Assembly (NCBI RefSeq): GCF_014874095.1
Contig: NZ_JADBEB010000001.1
Location: 7,564,001-7,628,000 of the forward strand
DNA: 64,000 nt
Reading direction: 5' to 3'
Source of the DNA: Plantactinospora soyae
GTDB taxonomy: Bacteria > Actinomycetota > Actinomycetes > Mycobacteriales > Micromonosporaceae
The notes under the pieces are model-generated. The model had not been told where the DNA came from. It searched no databases and saw nothing but the letters and a program-made list of their open reading frames with translations. A program made the translations under genes and the position numbers. Below are positions 41,034 to 49,588 of the stretch, one piece after another. Position 1 is the first letter of the stretch; every line of letters starts with the position of its first letter.

Positions 41034-41656
41034 GCGACCCGGACGGCCGTGGCCTGGCCGGCAGGGCAGATGACGAGCAGGCAGCTCTCGACCCGTACGT
41101 CGTCGATGACCGGACCGAAGGCGCCCACCGTGGTGCTGGCGAACTGCAGGACCGTCGCGGCGGACAGGATGTTGGTGAAATAGAACGTCCGGTACACGTA
41201 CCCCATGGCGGCCGGCGTGTGGCCGGTGGTGTCGAAGGAGAAACTGTCGACGGTCTGGCCGTTGGCCGTGACCCTGCCCACCGCGAGCAGGGGTCCGTTG
41301 TCGGGGTTGCCGGCAAGGGCGTAGCTCACCCGATAGGTGGTGAGCAGCTTCGTGGGCAGCGTACGGGCGACCGCACCCGGGCTGAACCCGTTGAGGTCGA
41401 GGGACTGGTTACCTTCCGCGGCCTGCCAGTCGCGGGTCAGGCCGACGGTGCCGGTGGTGACGGTCCACGGGCCGAACTGCTGGCCGGCGGCAAACTCCAC
41501 GAAGTCGTTGGCGATGGCAGGGCTCTCGAAACCGTCGGCGAAGACGGGGGCCGCCACGGCCGGACTCGCCGTCAGGGCGGCCAGTACGGCGGAGAGCGCC
41601 ACCGCCAGCGCCACTCCGATGGCCGCGCGATGGGTAAGCGGACGCGTCGTTGCCAT
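41030..41656 (-). CDS. Secreted DUF642-type (choice-of-anchor C) protein
   Basis: A 208-residue exported protein. The signal peptide (1-36) has a hydrophobic core IGVALAVALSAVLAALTA and ends AVAA. The mature domain is beta-rich: VFADGFESPAIANDFVEFAA, then QFGPWTVTTGTVGLTR and NQSLDLNGFSPGAVARTLPT, which matches the DUF642 jelly-roll family found in plant and bacterial cell-surface proteins. Two Cys near the C-terminus (SCLLVICPAG) could form a disulfide. The function is unknown; carbohydrate binding is possible. It converges with the LacI gene, sharing CTAG. Confidence 0.8.
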   Translation of the reverse strand: MATTRPLTHRAAIGVALAVALSAVLAALTASPAVAAPVFADGFESPAIANDFVEFAAGQQFGPWTVTTGTVGLTRDWQAAEGNQSLDLNGFSPGAVARTLPTKLLTTYRVSYALAGNPDNGPLLAVGRVTANGQTVDSFSFDTTGHTPAAMGYVYRTFYFTNILSAATVLQFASTTVGAFGPVIDDVRVESCLLVICPAGQATAVRVA

Positions 41657-42178
41657 GGTTGTCCTTCCGACGTAGGTACTCGGCGGGGCGGGGCCGGGAC
41701 TCCGTGTCGCGGATCGGCCACCGAAGACTGAAAGATCGATGCCTGTCAGTGACGCTACGGTGACGCCGCAAAGCCCGGCAAGGTCGTTCACTTCCCGATA
41801 GTCGGCCAGAATCCGACAACAGGTTGAGCATCGGAGGGTCTTGACATCCACCGGCCCCAGCGGCGAACACCGTCGGGCTACCGGCCGTTTCGCCCCGCGG
41901 CCGCAACTGAACCGCGTGCCGACTGGCACTCCGGTCGAGCGCGGTCGGGTCGACCGAATGTGATCGGTCTTGCGGAGTCGCGCCCCGGTCGGGACTCCAC
42001 CGTCGGCGTGTCGCGGGGAACCCGGCCGGGGGAAAGTGCCTCCGGGGTAGAAAGGTGACGCCGGGTCACCACCCCCGGCGCCAACCCGCCGCCCCCGGGC
42101 CGGCCGTTTCCGCCGACCGGCTCCGACCCGGTCCGCCTCGGGGCATGCTCAGGTGGTGGACGGCGAAGGAGGTACGGC
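41657..42178. other. 522-bp divergent intergenic region
   Basis: Separates the leftward DUF642 gene and the rightward acidic-protein gene. Short open frames here lack SD sites and family features. The region at about 41720-41840 is somewhat poorer in G/C and probably contains the DUF642 promoter. No strong repeat, tRNA or terminator is seen. Confidence 0.4.
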
Positions 42179-42490
42179 GTGAAGAACTACGACGACGACT
42201 GGACCGAGGACCAGCGCGCGCTGTACGACGAGTGCTACGACCTCGGCGAGGGCTGGGCCGGGGACCCGGAGACCGACGCCGACCAGCTACAGGACGTGCT
42301 GAACCTGACCGAGGTGGACGAGGACGAACTCGCCGACGTGGACCTCACCTATCCCCCGCTGGTGGACGCGGTGGCCGAGGCGACCGGGGAACTGGTCACC
42401 AGCGTGACCGCCGACCGGGACGACCCGGCGTTCCGGGGCTTCGTCGACGGCGTACGGCAGGGCGCCGAGGAGGACGTCTTCGGCCTCTGA
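42179..42490 (+). CDS. Small acidic hypothetical protein, 103 residues
   Basis: A soluble, strongly acidic protein: about a third of residues are Asp or Glu, with very few Lys or Arg. Visible blocks are YDDDWTEDQRALYDECYDLG, GWAGDPETDADQLQDVLNLT and DEDELADVDLTYPPLVDAVA. One Cys. The GTG at 42179 has GAAGGAGG in front, so it is a real gene. I do not recognise a family. It converges with the BTAD regulator gene. Confidence 0.7.
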   Translation: MKNYDDDWTEDQRALYDECYDLGEGWAGDPETDADQLQDVLNLTEVDEDELADVDLTYPPLVDAVAEATGELVTSVTADRDDPAFRGFVDGVRQGAEEDVFGL

Positions 42491-42559
42491 GCACCCGTGG
42501 GCCCGCCTGCGGGAACCAGCGACGCCCAGGAGCCCTGCCGAACCGGGCGGTCCGGAACC

Positions 42560-45500
42560 TCAACGGGCCAGCCGGGCCGGTACGCCGAGCACCGCCATCG
42601 CCCGCCGGTACCGCCGGTACGCCTCGTCCGCCTCGCCGTACCGGCCGGCCGAGGTCAGCACCGAGATCAGCTCCTCGTGTGTCCGCTCGTCGTACGGCTC
42701 GACCTCCAGCGCCCGTCGCAACTGGTGGGCCGCCTGCTCCTGGTCGCCCCGGTGCCGGGCCAGCTCGGCCAGGGCCCGGATCACCCGCAGGTAGAGCCGG
42801 CGCATCTCGTCCCGCACCGGGACCGCCCAGTCGTCGTACGGGTCGTCCACCAGGAAGTCGCCCTGGTAGCGCTGCTCGGCAAGGCACAGGATGTCCTGCG
42901 CGGGACTGGTTTCGCCGCGTTCGAACCGGCGCAGCCCGAGCAGCGCTTCGGCCTGGAACAGTTCCACGTCGAGTTCCACCTGTTCGACATCCAGTGCCAC
43001 GCTGGTCCGCTCCGCCACCACGTACCGGTCCACCGGGCCCCGGCGGTGCGGATCCAGGACACCACGCAACAGGGAGAGCAGCACGGAGAGTCGGTGGCCG
43101 ACCCGGCCCGGCTCCTCGTCGGGCCAGAGCAGCTCGGCGAGCTGTTCCCGGGACACCGGTCGGCCCCGGCGGGCGGCCAGGATCCGGAGCAGATCCCGTG
43201 CCTTGCGGGACTGCCAGGCCGAGGTCGGCACGGGGTGCCCGTCGACGCGTACCTCGAACCGGCCCAGGGTGCGTACCGCGACCGTCGCCGGCAGCCCCGG
43301 CTGACCGGCCGGCGCGGGGACGACGACGTCCGCCTCGGCGAGCCGGGCGGCGGCGACCCGGGCGTCGATCCGGTCCACCGCACCGGCCCCGGGCAACCGG
43401 CCGATCAGCACGCACACCCGATCGGCCTCGATCTGCGCCCCGATCTCGCGCAGGATCGCGCCGGCCTCCAGCAACGCCGGCCGGGCGAACCGCGGCTCGG
43501 CAGCGGCCCGCAACCGCAGCGCCTCGGCGAGCCCGGCCCGGTCCTGGTGCAGCCGTGCCTGCTCCTCCACCTCGGCGGCGAGTCGGGCCGCCCGGGGGAG
43601 ATCCGGTACGGCCATCGCGACCCAGCCCAGCGCGGACCTGGCCACGATCGCGTGCGGGCCCCGGGCCAGTTCGACGGCGCGTTCGGCCAGGGCGGTGGCG
43701 GCCGACAGGTTCTCCCGGGCGATGACCATCGCCAGGCCGGCCAGCGCGGGAACCAGGGCGAAGACGTTCCCGCACGGTTCGCTGACCCGTACCGCCTCCT
43801 CATAGGCGGCGCGGGCGAGGCTGTCCCGGCCGCGCAGCAGGTGCAGTTGTCCGAGACCGATCAGTGGCGCGGCGATGTTCCCCGAACCGATCCGCTGCTG
43901 CACCGCCACTGACCGTTCGTAGTCGGCCGTCGCCTCGTCGAGCCGGCCGAGCCGGGCCAGCCCGGCGCCTCGAACGGCCAGCGCCAGCGCCAGCATCGGT
44001 GGTTGTCCCGAGACCTCGGCCAGTTCGACCGCCTCGGCCGCCTCGGTCACCGCCTCCCGGTACCCGGCCACCCCGGCTCGGGCCGCCGCGAGGTTGATCC
44101 GGGCCCACGCGGCCAGTCCGAGGTCGCCGACGGTGTCTGCCAGCCGTACCGCCTCGGTGAGTTGGCCGAAAACGGCCGACCGGTCGCCGGTCAACCGCGC
44201 CGTCAGTCCCGCCGCCACCCCGGCGGTCACCGACGCCTGGACGACTGTCAGGTCCGAGCCGGAGATCGGCGTCGGTTGCCCCGGGGAGGTCGGAGTCCGG
44301 CCCGAACCGGGCGGCACCGCCGCCGTCCCCCGCCTGGACGACGACGCCGGGCCGGGCGGGCGGACCGGCGTGCCCGGCACCGGGGCGGCGGCGACCGCCA
44401 GCGCCTGGCGTGCCCGGTCCCGGGCCGTGCCGACGTTCCCGGCGAGCGCGTACGCGCAGCCGGCCCAGCCGAGCAGCAGCGCCTCGTCGACCGTCCGCCC
44501 GGTGCCGGTCGACGCCTGCTCGAAGACCCCGATCGCGGCGAGCGGCTCGCCGCGCAACAGGTACACCAGCCCGTACCGCCAGGCGAGTGCCGGCGGCAGT
44601 CCGGCCCGCCGACCAGCCAGCGCCCGGTAGATCTCGAGCGCCGAGTCCGCCTCGCCGACCATTCGCAACGCGTCCGCGCGCAACTGGCGCAGTGGCGCGC
44701 GCAGGGCCGCCGGCAGCGCCTCGACCGCGGCGGCCACCACCGCGCTCTCGCCGTCGGCGAGCAGCCGCACGCCGGAGCCCCGCAACACCTGGGCCACCGA
44801 GTCGACGCGGCCGGCTTCCTGGTAACCGCGCAGTGCCGCCGCCGGCAGGCCATGACCGGCGTACCAGTCGGCCGCCCGGACCCGCAGGACGGTGACCTGT
44901 GCCGGCGGCATCGGCAGGTGCCGGTGCACCGCGCCGGCGACCACCGGGATCGCCGGATATCCGGTTCCGTCCGGCCGCTCCCGCCCGAACAGCCCGACGG
45001 CGGCCAGCCAGCGCAGCAGCCGCCCGGTCCGCCGGGGATCCGCCCCGGCGACCAGTTCGGGATGCGCCGGGTCGAGTCGGGCGGCCTGCCGCAGCAGCCG
45101 GGCGGCGCCCGCCGGCAACTCCGGAAAGACCTCACTGACCAGGTACGCCTCGGCCCAGGCGACGGCACCGGGCAGCGAGGACGGGGCGCCGTCGTGGCCC
45201 CCGCCGTCCCGGTGGCACTGGGCGAGCAGGTGGACCAGGGCCGGCCAGCCGGCCGTCGCCCGGTGCACGGTCCGGGCCAGCGCCGGATCCGCCAGGTCGT
45301 ACTGCTCGCGCAGCAGGTCCGTCACCTCCGGGCAGGACAGCGCCAGGTCCACCGGCCCCAGCACGCCCAGCTCGCCTCGTCGGCACCCGCCACCGATCAG
45401 GGCGGACGCCGGCGGACTGCGGGTGAGGATCATCAGCCGGACCCGCTCGGGCAGCCGACGCGCCGCAGCCAGTACGGCGCGCAGCCGCGCGCCGGGCAGC

Positions 45501-45814
45501 TGGCCGATGTCGTCGAGTACGAGCCACAGATCGTGCCCGGGGTCGTCGCCCGTGGACCGCAGCAGTTCGGCCAGGTGCACGTCCGGTTCCTCGACGGCGT
45601 CGACGTCGAAGATCGCGCTGGATTCGGCCGGCGTGCACCATCGGCTGCTGGCCCGGGCCAACAGTCGCCGTACCGTGGTCGTCTTGCCGTAGCCGGCCGC
45701 GGCCACCACGAAGGTACAGCGCCGGCCCGGGATCGCCGACCACTGCCTGCGCTCGGGCCGTGGCCGGACGGGCGATCCCGGGCGGATCGACGGCGGCAGG
45801 GATGACGTGCGCAA
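42560..45814 (-). CDS. Large STAND-ATPase/TPR regulator with C-terminal winged-helix and BTAD domains
   Basis: About 1084 residues. The TTG at 45814 is chosen because GGGGGAGGAG lies 7 nt upstream; an ATG at 45874 is an alternative. The P-loop is AAAGYGKTTT (Lys44), the Walker B-like block is LWLVLDDIGQL, followed by MalT-like winged and TPR regions (about 330-830) interrupted by a Pro/Gly/Ser-rich insert near 500. At the C-terminus are an OmpR-type winged helix (LGRFEVRVDGHPVPTSAWQS, then PVSREQLAELLWPDE) and a BTAD domain. The order is opposite to AfsR, where winged helix and BTAD come first. It faces the repeat protein at 46084. Confidence 0.87.
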   Translation of the reverse strand: MRTSSLPPSIRPGSPVRPRPERRQWSAIPGRRCTFVVAAAGYGKTTTVRRLLARASSRWCTPAESSAIFDVDAVEEPDVHLAELLRSTGDDPGHDLWLVLDDIGQLPGARLRAVLAAARRLPERVRLMILTRSPPASALIGGGCRRGELGVLGPVDLALSCPEVTDLLREQYDLADPALARTVHRATAGWPALVHLLAQCHRDGGGHDGAPSSLPGAVAWAEAYLVSEVFPELPAGAARLLRQAARLDPAHPELVAGADPRRTGRLLRWLAAVGLFGRERPDGTGYPAIPVVAGAVHRHLPMPPAQVTVLRVRAADWYAGHGLPAAALRGYQEAGRVDSVAQVLRGSGVRLLADGESAVVAAAVEALPAALRAPLRQLRADALRMVGEADSALEIYRALAGRRAGLPPALAWRYGLVYLLRGEPLAAIGVFEQASTGTGRTVDEALLLGWAGCAYALAGNVGTARDRARQALAVAAAPVPGTPVRPPGPASSSRRGTAAVPPGSGRTPTSPGQPTPISGSDLTVVQASVTAGVAAGLTARLTGDRSAVFGQLTEAVRLADTVGDLGLAAWARINLAAARAGVAGYREAVTEAAEAVELAEVSGQPPMLALALAVRGAGLARLGRLDEATADYERSVAVQQRIGSGNIAAPLIGLGQLHLLRGRDSLARAAYEEAVRVSEPCGNVFALVPALAGLAMVIARENLSAATALAERAVELARGPHAIVARSALGWVAMAVPDLPRAARLAAEVEEQARLHQDRAGLAEALRLRAAAEPRFARPALLEAGAILREIGAQIEADRVCVLIGRLPGAGAVDRIDARVAAARLAEADVVVPAPAGQPGLPATVAVRTLGRFEVRVDGHPVPTSAWQSRKARDLLRILAARRGRPVSREQLAELLWPDEEPGRVGHRLSVLLSLLRGVLDPHRRGPVDRYVVAERTSVALDVEQVELDVELFQAEALLGLRRFERGETSPAQDILCLAEQRYQGDFLVDDPYDDWAVPVRDEMRRLYLRVIRALAELARHRGDQEQAAHQLRRALEVEPYDERTHEELISVLTSAGRYGEADEAYRRYRRAMAVLGVPARLAR

Positions 45815-46083
45815 CCTGAAGCTCCTCCCCCGGTGACCGGTACCGACACGGTGGGGGGCGCCGGGCGTCAGCATGTCGGCACAAGCCGGGCATTTGCCAG
45901 CGAGAGTCGGAACGCCGACACAGCGTCTCCACCAGGAAGTTCCACCGCCGGTCCGGCGGCGTCCCTGATCCGGCCCTGACCGCGTCCTGATCCGACCCGG
46001 ACCGCACCGTGACGGCCCTGACCAGGCTAAACCGTGCGCCACCGCAAGTTCCTGCGGCGGGCGACGAAGGGAGATCTGCAGCG

Positions 46084-46977
46084 ATGGCTGTCAAGAAGAT
46101 CAGGGAGTGGCGCGGAACGGCGCCGGTCCTCGTGTTGGTCATGGCGATCGGCACGATCGGCGCCGGCGGGCCCGCCCGGGCCACCGGTGTGGGCGCCCAG
46201 AGTGACTCCGGCACCCGGGTCGCCGCTCCGGTACGGGTCACCGCCACCAGCGCGTCGAACTCGCTCGCGAGCAAGAGCATCGTGGCCACCTGCCCGGCGG
46301 GGCAGCGGGTCTACGGCGCCGGCGGCGAGATCAACGGTGCCGGGGGCAATGTGACCATGGACGACGTCACCCCGAGCCTCGCCCTCAACAACGTGCTCGT
46401 GACGGGGGTCGAGAACGGCGCGTTCGCCGGCAACTGGACCATCACCGCGTACGCCATCTGCGGCGTCAACACGCTCAACCTGCAACGCATCCAGTTCACC
46501 AGCGTGACCAACTCCGTCACGCCCAAGTCGGTCTTCGTCGGATGTCCCTCCGGCCTCCGGCTCTACGGCCTCGGCGGCGAACTCAACGGTGCCGGCGGCA
46601 ACGTCTTCCTCGACGACCTCACCCCGAACGTGGGGCTGACCGGGGCGACGGTCACCGGGTACGAGAACGGCGCGTTCGCCAACAACTGGAACATCACCGG
46701 GTACGCGATCTGCGGCAACCCCTCGGCGAACATGGTGCGACGGGTGCTGACCAGTGCCGTCGCCTCACCCCTGGCGGCCTCGGCCACCACGGCCGCCTGT
46801 CCGGCCGGTACCCGGGTGCACGGGGTGGGCGCCGAACTCAACGGGGCGCTCGGTGCGGTCGTCATCGACGATCTGCGCCCCAACGTGGGTCTGCTCACCG
46901 CCACCGCGACCGGCGCCGAGAACGGCGCGTTCGCCGGCAACTGGAGCGTCACCTCGTACGCGATCTGCTCCGCGTAG
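46084..46977 (+). CDS. Secreted protein of three Cys-bounded repeats
   Basis: A 297-residue exported protein; the signal segment is GTAPVLVLVMAIGTIGAGGP with cleavage near ARA. The mature part has three tandem units of about 75-80 residues, each with the pattern CPxGxRxYGxGGExNGAxG, then DDxxPxxxL, TGxENGAFAxNW and ending YAIC. The two Cys at the edges of each unit probably form a disulfide. SD GAAGGGAG precedes the ATG at 46084. The family is not recognised. It is divergent from the large BTAD regulator, which may control it. Confidence 0.75.
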   Translation: MAVKKIREWRGTAPVLVLVMAIGTIGAGGPARATGVGAQSDSGTRVAAPVRVTATSASNSLASKSIVATCPAGQRVYGAGGEINGAGGNVTMDDVTPSLALNNVLVTGVENGAFAGNWTITAYAICGVNTLNLQRIQFTSVTNSVTPKSVFVGCPSGLRLYGLGGELNGAGGNVFLDDLTPNVGLTGATVTGYENGAFANNWNITGYAICGNPSANMVRRVLTSAVASPLAASATTAACPAGTRVHGVGAELNGALGAVVIDDLRPNVGLLTATATGAENGAFAGNWSVTSYAICSA

Positions 46978-46995
46978 CCGCCGACGGGTACGCGC

Positions 46996-47033
46996 CCCCG
47001 CCGTCCCCGGCTTCGAGACCGGGGGCGGCGGGG
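46996..47033 (+). terminator. Terminator hairpin after the three-repeat protein gene
   Basis: CCCCGCCGTCCCCGG (46996-47010) pairs with CCGGGGGCGGCGGGG (47019-47033), with one G-U pair, over the loop CTTCGAGA. It starts 19 bp after the stop at 46977. Confidence 0.75.
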
Positions 47034-47095
47034 CCGGCCAGCCCGGCGGACGGACGGGACAGCCAAAGTCGACGCCGACCGGTAGACATGCGGGC

Positions 47096-47878
47096 ATGCG
47101 GTACGCCATCTCCATTCCACCCGCTGGCCCACCGGCAGACCTGATCGCCTGCGCCGTCGCCGCCGAGCACGCCGGATGGGACGCCTTCTTTCTCTGGGAC
47201 CACGTCTACATCGCCGACGGCATGCCACTGCACGATCCGTGGGTGCTGCTCGGCGCGATCGGGACCGCCACCGAGCGGCTCCGGCTCGGCGCGATGGTCA
47301 CGCCACTGGCCCGGCGCCGGCCGTGGAAAGTGGCCAAGGAGGTGATCACGCTGGATCAGCTCACCGGTGGCCGGGTCGTGGTCGGCGTCGGGCTCGGCGT
47401 CCCGGACAGCGACTTCACCGCCTTCGGCGAGTCGGCCGACCCGCGAACCCGGGCCGCGACCCTCGACGAGGCACTGGTGGTGCTGGACGGTCTGCTGCGC
47501 GGCGATGTGGTGGACCACGCCGGTCCGCGGTTCCGGGTGCGGGCCCGGCTCACCCCCGGCAGCGTGCAGCGGCCACGGCCGCCGATCTGGGTCGCCGCGA
47601 CCTGGCCCCACCGGCGCCCGCTGGCCCGGGCCGCCCGCTACGACGGGGTGTTCGCGCTGGGCCGCGACGCGGTCGGCGGCCTGACGCCGGCACAGGTGGC
47701 CGAGGTACGCGCCGTTCTCGGACCCGACCAGGACATCGTCCTGCCGTACGACCCGGCGGTGCCGATCGACGAACACGCCGCCGCCGGGGTCACCTGGTCG
47801 GTACTCGGTCCCGACGAGCCCTCCGGGGACTGGCTGGCGGTGCTGCGTCGACGGATCGAGGCCGGCCCGCCCGGCTGA
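47096..47878 (+). CDS. Luciferase-like (LLM class) flavin-dependent oxidoreductase
   Basis: A 260-residue enzyme with a TIM-barrel fold using FMN or F420. Typical blocks are AAEHAGWDAFFLWDHVYIAD near the start, ATERLRLGAMVTPLARRRPW with KVAKEVITLDQLTGGRVVVG, and GLGVPDSDFTAFGE. The RRRPWKVAKE segment fits the phosphate-binding loop of the cofactor. No signal peptide. Many actinomycete members use F420, but this cannot be decided here. It stands alone, converging with the phosphopantetheinyl transferase gene 14 bp away. Confidence 0.88.
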   Translation: MRYAISIPPAGPPADLIACAVAAEHAGWDAFFLWDHVYIADGMPLHDPWVLLGAIGTATERLRLGAMVTPLARRRPWKVAKEVITLDQLTGGRVVVGVGLGVPDSDFTAFGESADPRTRAATLDEALVVLDGLLRGDVVDHAGPRFRVRARLTPGSVQRPRPPIWVAATWPHRRPLARAARYDGVFALGRDAVGGLTPAQVAEVRAVLGPDQDIVLPYDPAVPIDEHAAAGVTWSVLGPDEPSGDWLAVLRRRIEAGPPG

Positions 47879-47892
47879 ACCGGACACCGACC

Positions 47893-48747
47893 TCAGGCCG
47901 CCGGCCGTGGCTCCCGGGCGAGGGTCGTGGCGGAGAACTCCGCCTGGGTGATCCGGACCGGCGCGCTGGTGAGTACGGCGACCGCCGCCGCATAGCCCGG
48001 CCCCGCCTCGAGGTCGTACAGCCGCGCCGGCCCGTCCAGCGGACGGTCGCCCGACCAGTCGACAAGTTGGGCCGGCCCGTCGGGCGGGGTGAGGGTGATC
48101 GTCCTCATCGGCACGGCGAGCCCGTGCCCGGTCGCCTTCAACAGGGCCTCCTTGCGGGCCCAGTAGCCGAAGAACGCCGTCCGGGCGGTCTCCGCCGGCT
48201 GCCTCGCCCACCAGCGCAGTTCGGCGGGTGCGAGCACCGTGTCGCTCAGCGCCACCACGTCCGTACCCTCCGCCAACTCCTGGACGTCGAGACCGACCGG
48301 CTCCGCCGCCACCGCCAGACCGACCCAGTCGCCGGAGTGGGTGAGCGAGAAGTCCAGTGTGGTCGCCGGCCACTCGACCACCGGCTTGCCGTGTCCGGCG
48401 CCGCAGTGCCGGCAGTGCCGGGAGAACTTCAGCCGCGCCGGGGGTACGTCGAGATAGTGACCGAGCAGGAGCCGTACGCCGACGTGCGCGGCCTGGTACC
48501 GGTCCCGGTCGGCGGGCCGGAGGAAACGTTTGTGCCGCTCGCGTTCCTCGTCGTCGAGCACGTCGAACCCGTCCCAGTGACCGGAACCCATCGGCAGGCG
48601 CCACACCTGACACTCGCCGGTCGTCGGCGCCACCGGCCCGACCTGCTCCCCGATCGAGGTCGCCGGCGGCGGCACCGGCGACGACGGCTCGGGCCTCGGT
48701 GCCGGCAGCCTGGGCGGCTCGCCGGACGGGCCAGGGGATCCGGTCAA
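47893..48747 (-). CDS. Sfp-type 4'-phosphopantetheinyl transferase
   Basis: Up to 284 residues; the 48747 start is TTG and a GTG at 48675 is an alternative, so the Pro-rich first 25 residues may not be translated. It attaches phosphopantetheine from CoA to carrier proteins of polyketide, peptide or fatty acid synthases. The family motifs are present: HGKPVVEW, LDFSLTHSGDWVGLAVA, VGLDVQEL with the Mg-binding Asp, and FGYWARKEALLKATGHGL. No synthase gene is nearby, so it probably serves clusters elsewhere. An atypical HCRHCGAGHGKP segment has two Cys and three His and may bind a metal. Confidence 0.9.
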   Translation of the reverse strand: MTGSPGPSGEPPRLPAPRPEPSSPVPPPATSIGEQVGPVAPTTGECQVWRLPMGSGHWDGFDVLDDEERERHKRFLRPADRDRYQAAHVGVRLLLGHYLDVPPARLKFSRHCRHCGAGHGKPVVEWPATTLDFSLTHSGDWVGLAVAAEPVGLDVQELAEGTDVVALSDTVLAPAELRWWARQPAETARTAFFGYWARKEALLKATGHGLAVPMRTITLTPPDGPAQLVDWSGDRPLDGPARLYDLEAGPGYAAAVAVLTSAPVRITQAEFSATTLAREPRPAA

Positions 48748-48885
48748 CGGTCACCACCATCGGTCGCGGAGCGGACGGGCGGACGCGGGCAGCCACCCAC
48801 GGGTCGGGCGTACGCGAGCATGCCAGAGGCGGCGACCGGCGCACCACCCCCGGGGGGGTCTGCCACGCCGACCGCCGCCCCAGCG

Positions 48886-49557
48886 TCACCGCTGGCCGTA
48901 AACCCCCTGGTAGCGCTCGTAGAGGGCATCGATGTGCTCCGGCTCGATCGGCACCAGCGCGCCACCGGACCGGGCGATGTGCACCGTACGGGCCACGTCC
49001 TCGCACATCACCGCCGCCTTCACCGCCGCCTTCGCGCTGGCGCCGATCGTGAAGACGCCGTGGTTGCGCATCAGCACCGCCGGGGAGCGGTGACCGGCGA
49101 GCGTCGCCACGATCCCCTTGCCGATGTCGTCGCCGCCGATCAGCGCGAACGGACCGATCGGGATCTCCCCACCGAACTCGTCGGCCATCGCGGTGAGGAC
49201 ACACGGGATCGACTCGCCCCGGGCCGACCAGGCGGTGGCGTACGCGCTGTGCGTGTGCACCACCCCGTTGACGTGCGGCATCGCCCGGTAGACGTACGCG
49301 TGCGCGTCCGTGTCACTCGACGGCGAGTGGTTGCCGTCGACGACGTTCCCGTCCAGGGTCGTCACCACCATCGACTCCGGCGTCAACTCGTCGTACGACA
49401 CGCCGCTGGGCTTGATCACCAGCAGGTCGGCGCCCGGCACCCGGGCACTGACGTTCCCGCTGGTCCAGGTGACCAGTTCCCAGCGGGTCAACTGCTCGTG
49501 CAGTTGGCACACCTCGCGGCGCAACCGGGCGATGGTGTCGCTGACCGTGTCGCTCAT
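48886..49557 (-). CDS. araD: L-ribulose-5-phosphate 4-epimerase (class II aldolase family)
   Basis: A 223-residue Zn enzyme that converts L-ribulose 5-phosphate to D-xylulose 5-phosphate. It opens with LRREVCQLHEQLTRWELVTW and TSGNVSARVPG (phosphate-binding). The metal His pair lies in VVHTHSAYATAWSARGE and a third His in LMRNHGVFTIG; catalytic Asp and Tyr fit the family. It is the last gene of the sugar operon, 31 bp after the kinase gene. The nearby phosphopantetheinyl transferase gene, 138 bp downstream, takes the place where araA often lies. Confidence 0.92.
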   Translation of the reverse strand: MSDTVSDTIARLRREVCQLHEQLTRWELVTWTSGNVSARVPGADLLVIKPSGVSYDELTPESMVVTTLDGNVVDGNHSPSSDTDAHAYVYRAMPHVNGVVHTHSAYATAWSARGESIPCVLTAMADEFGGEIPIGPFALIGGDDIGKGIVATLAGHRSPAVLMRNHGVFTIGASAKAAVKAAVMCEDVARTVHIARSGGALVPIEPEHIDALYERYQGVYGQR

Positions 49558-49588
49558 GCCCGTCCTCCGCCTCGCTCGCTCCGGCCGG

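Noticed and set aside
42055-43725. Long rightward frame opposite the BTAD regulator gene.
   Set aside because: Composed almost entirely of Pro, Arg, Gly and Ala with no domain pattern; it is the antisense of a well-supported gene.
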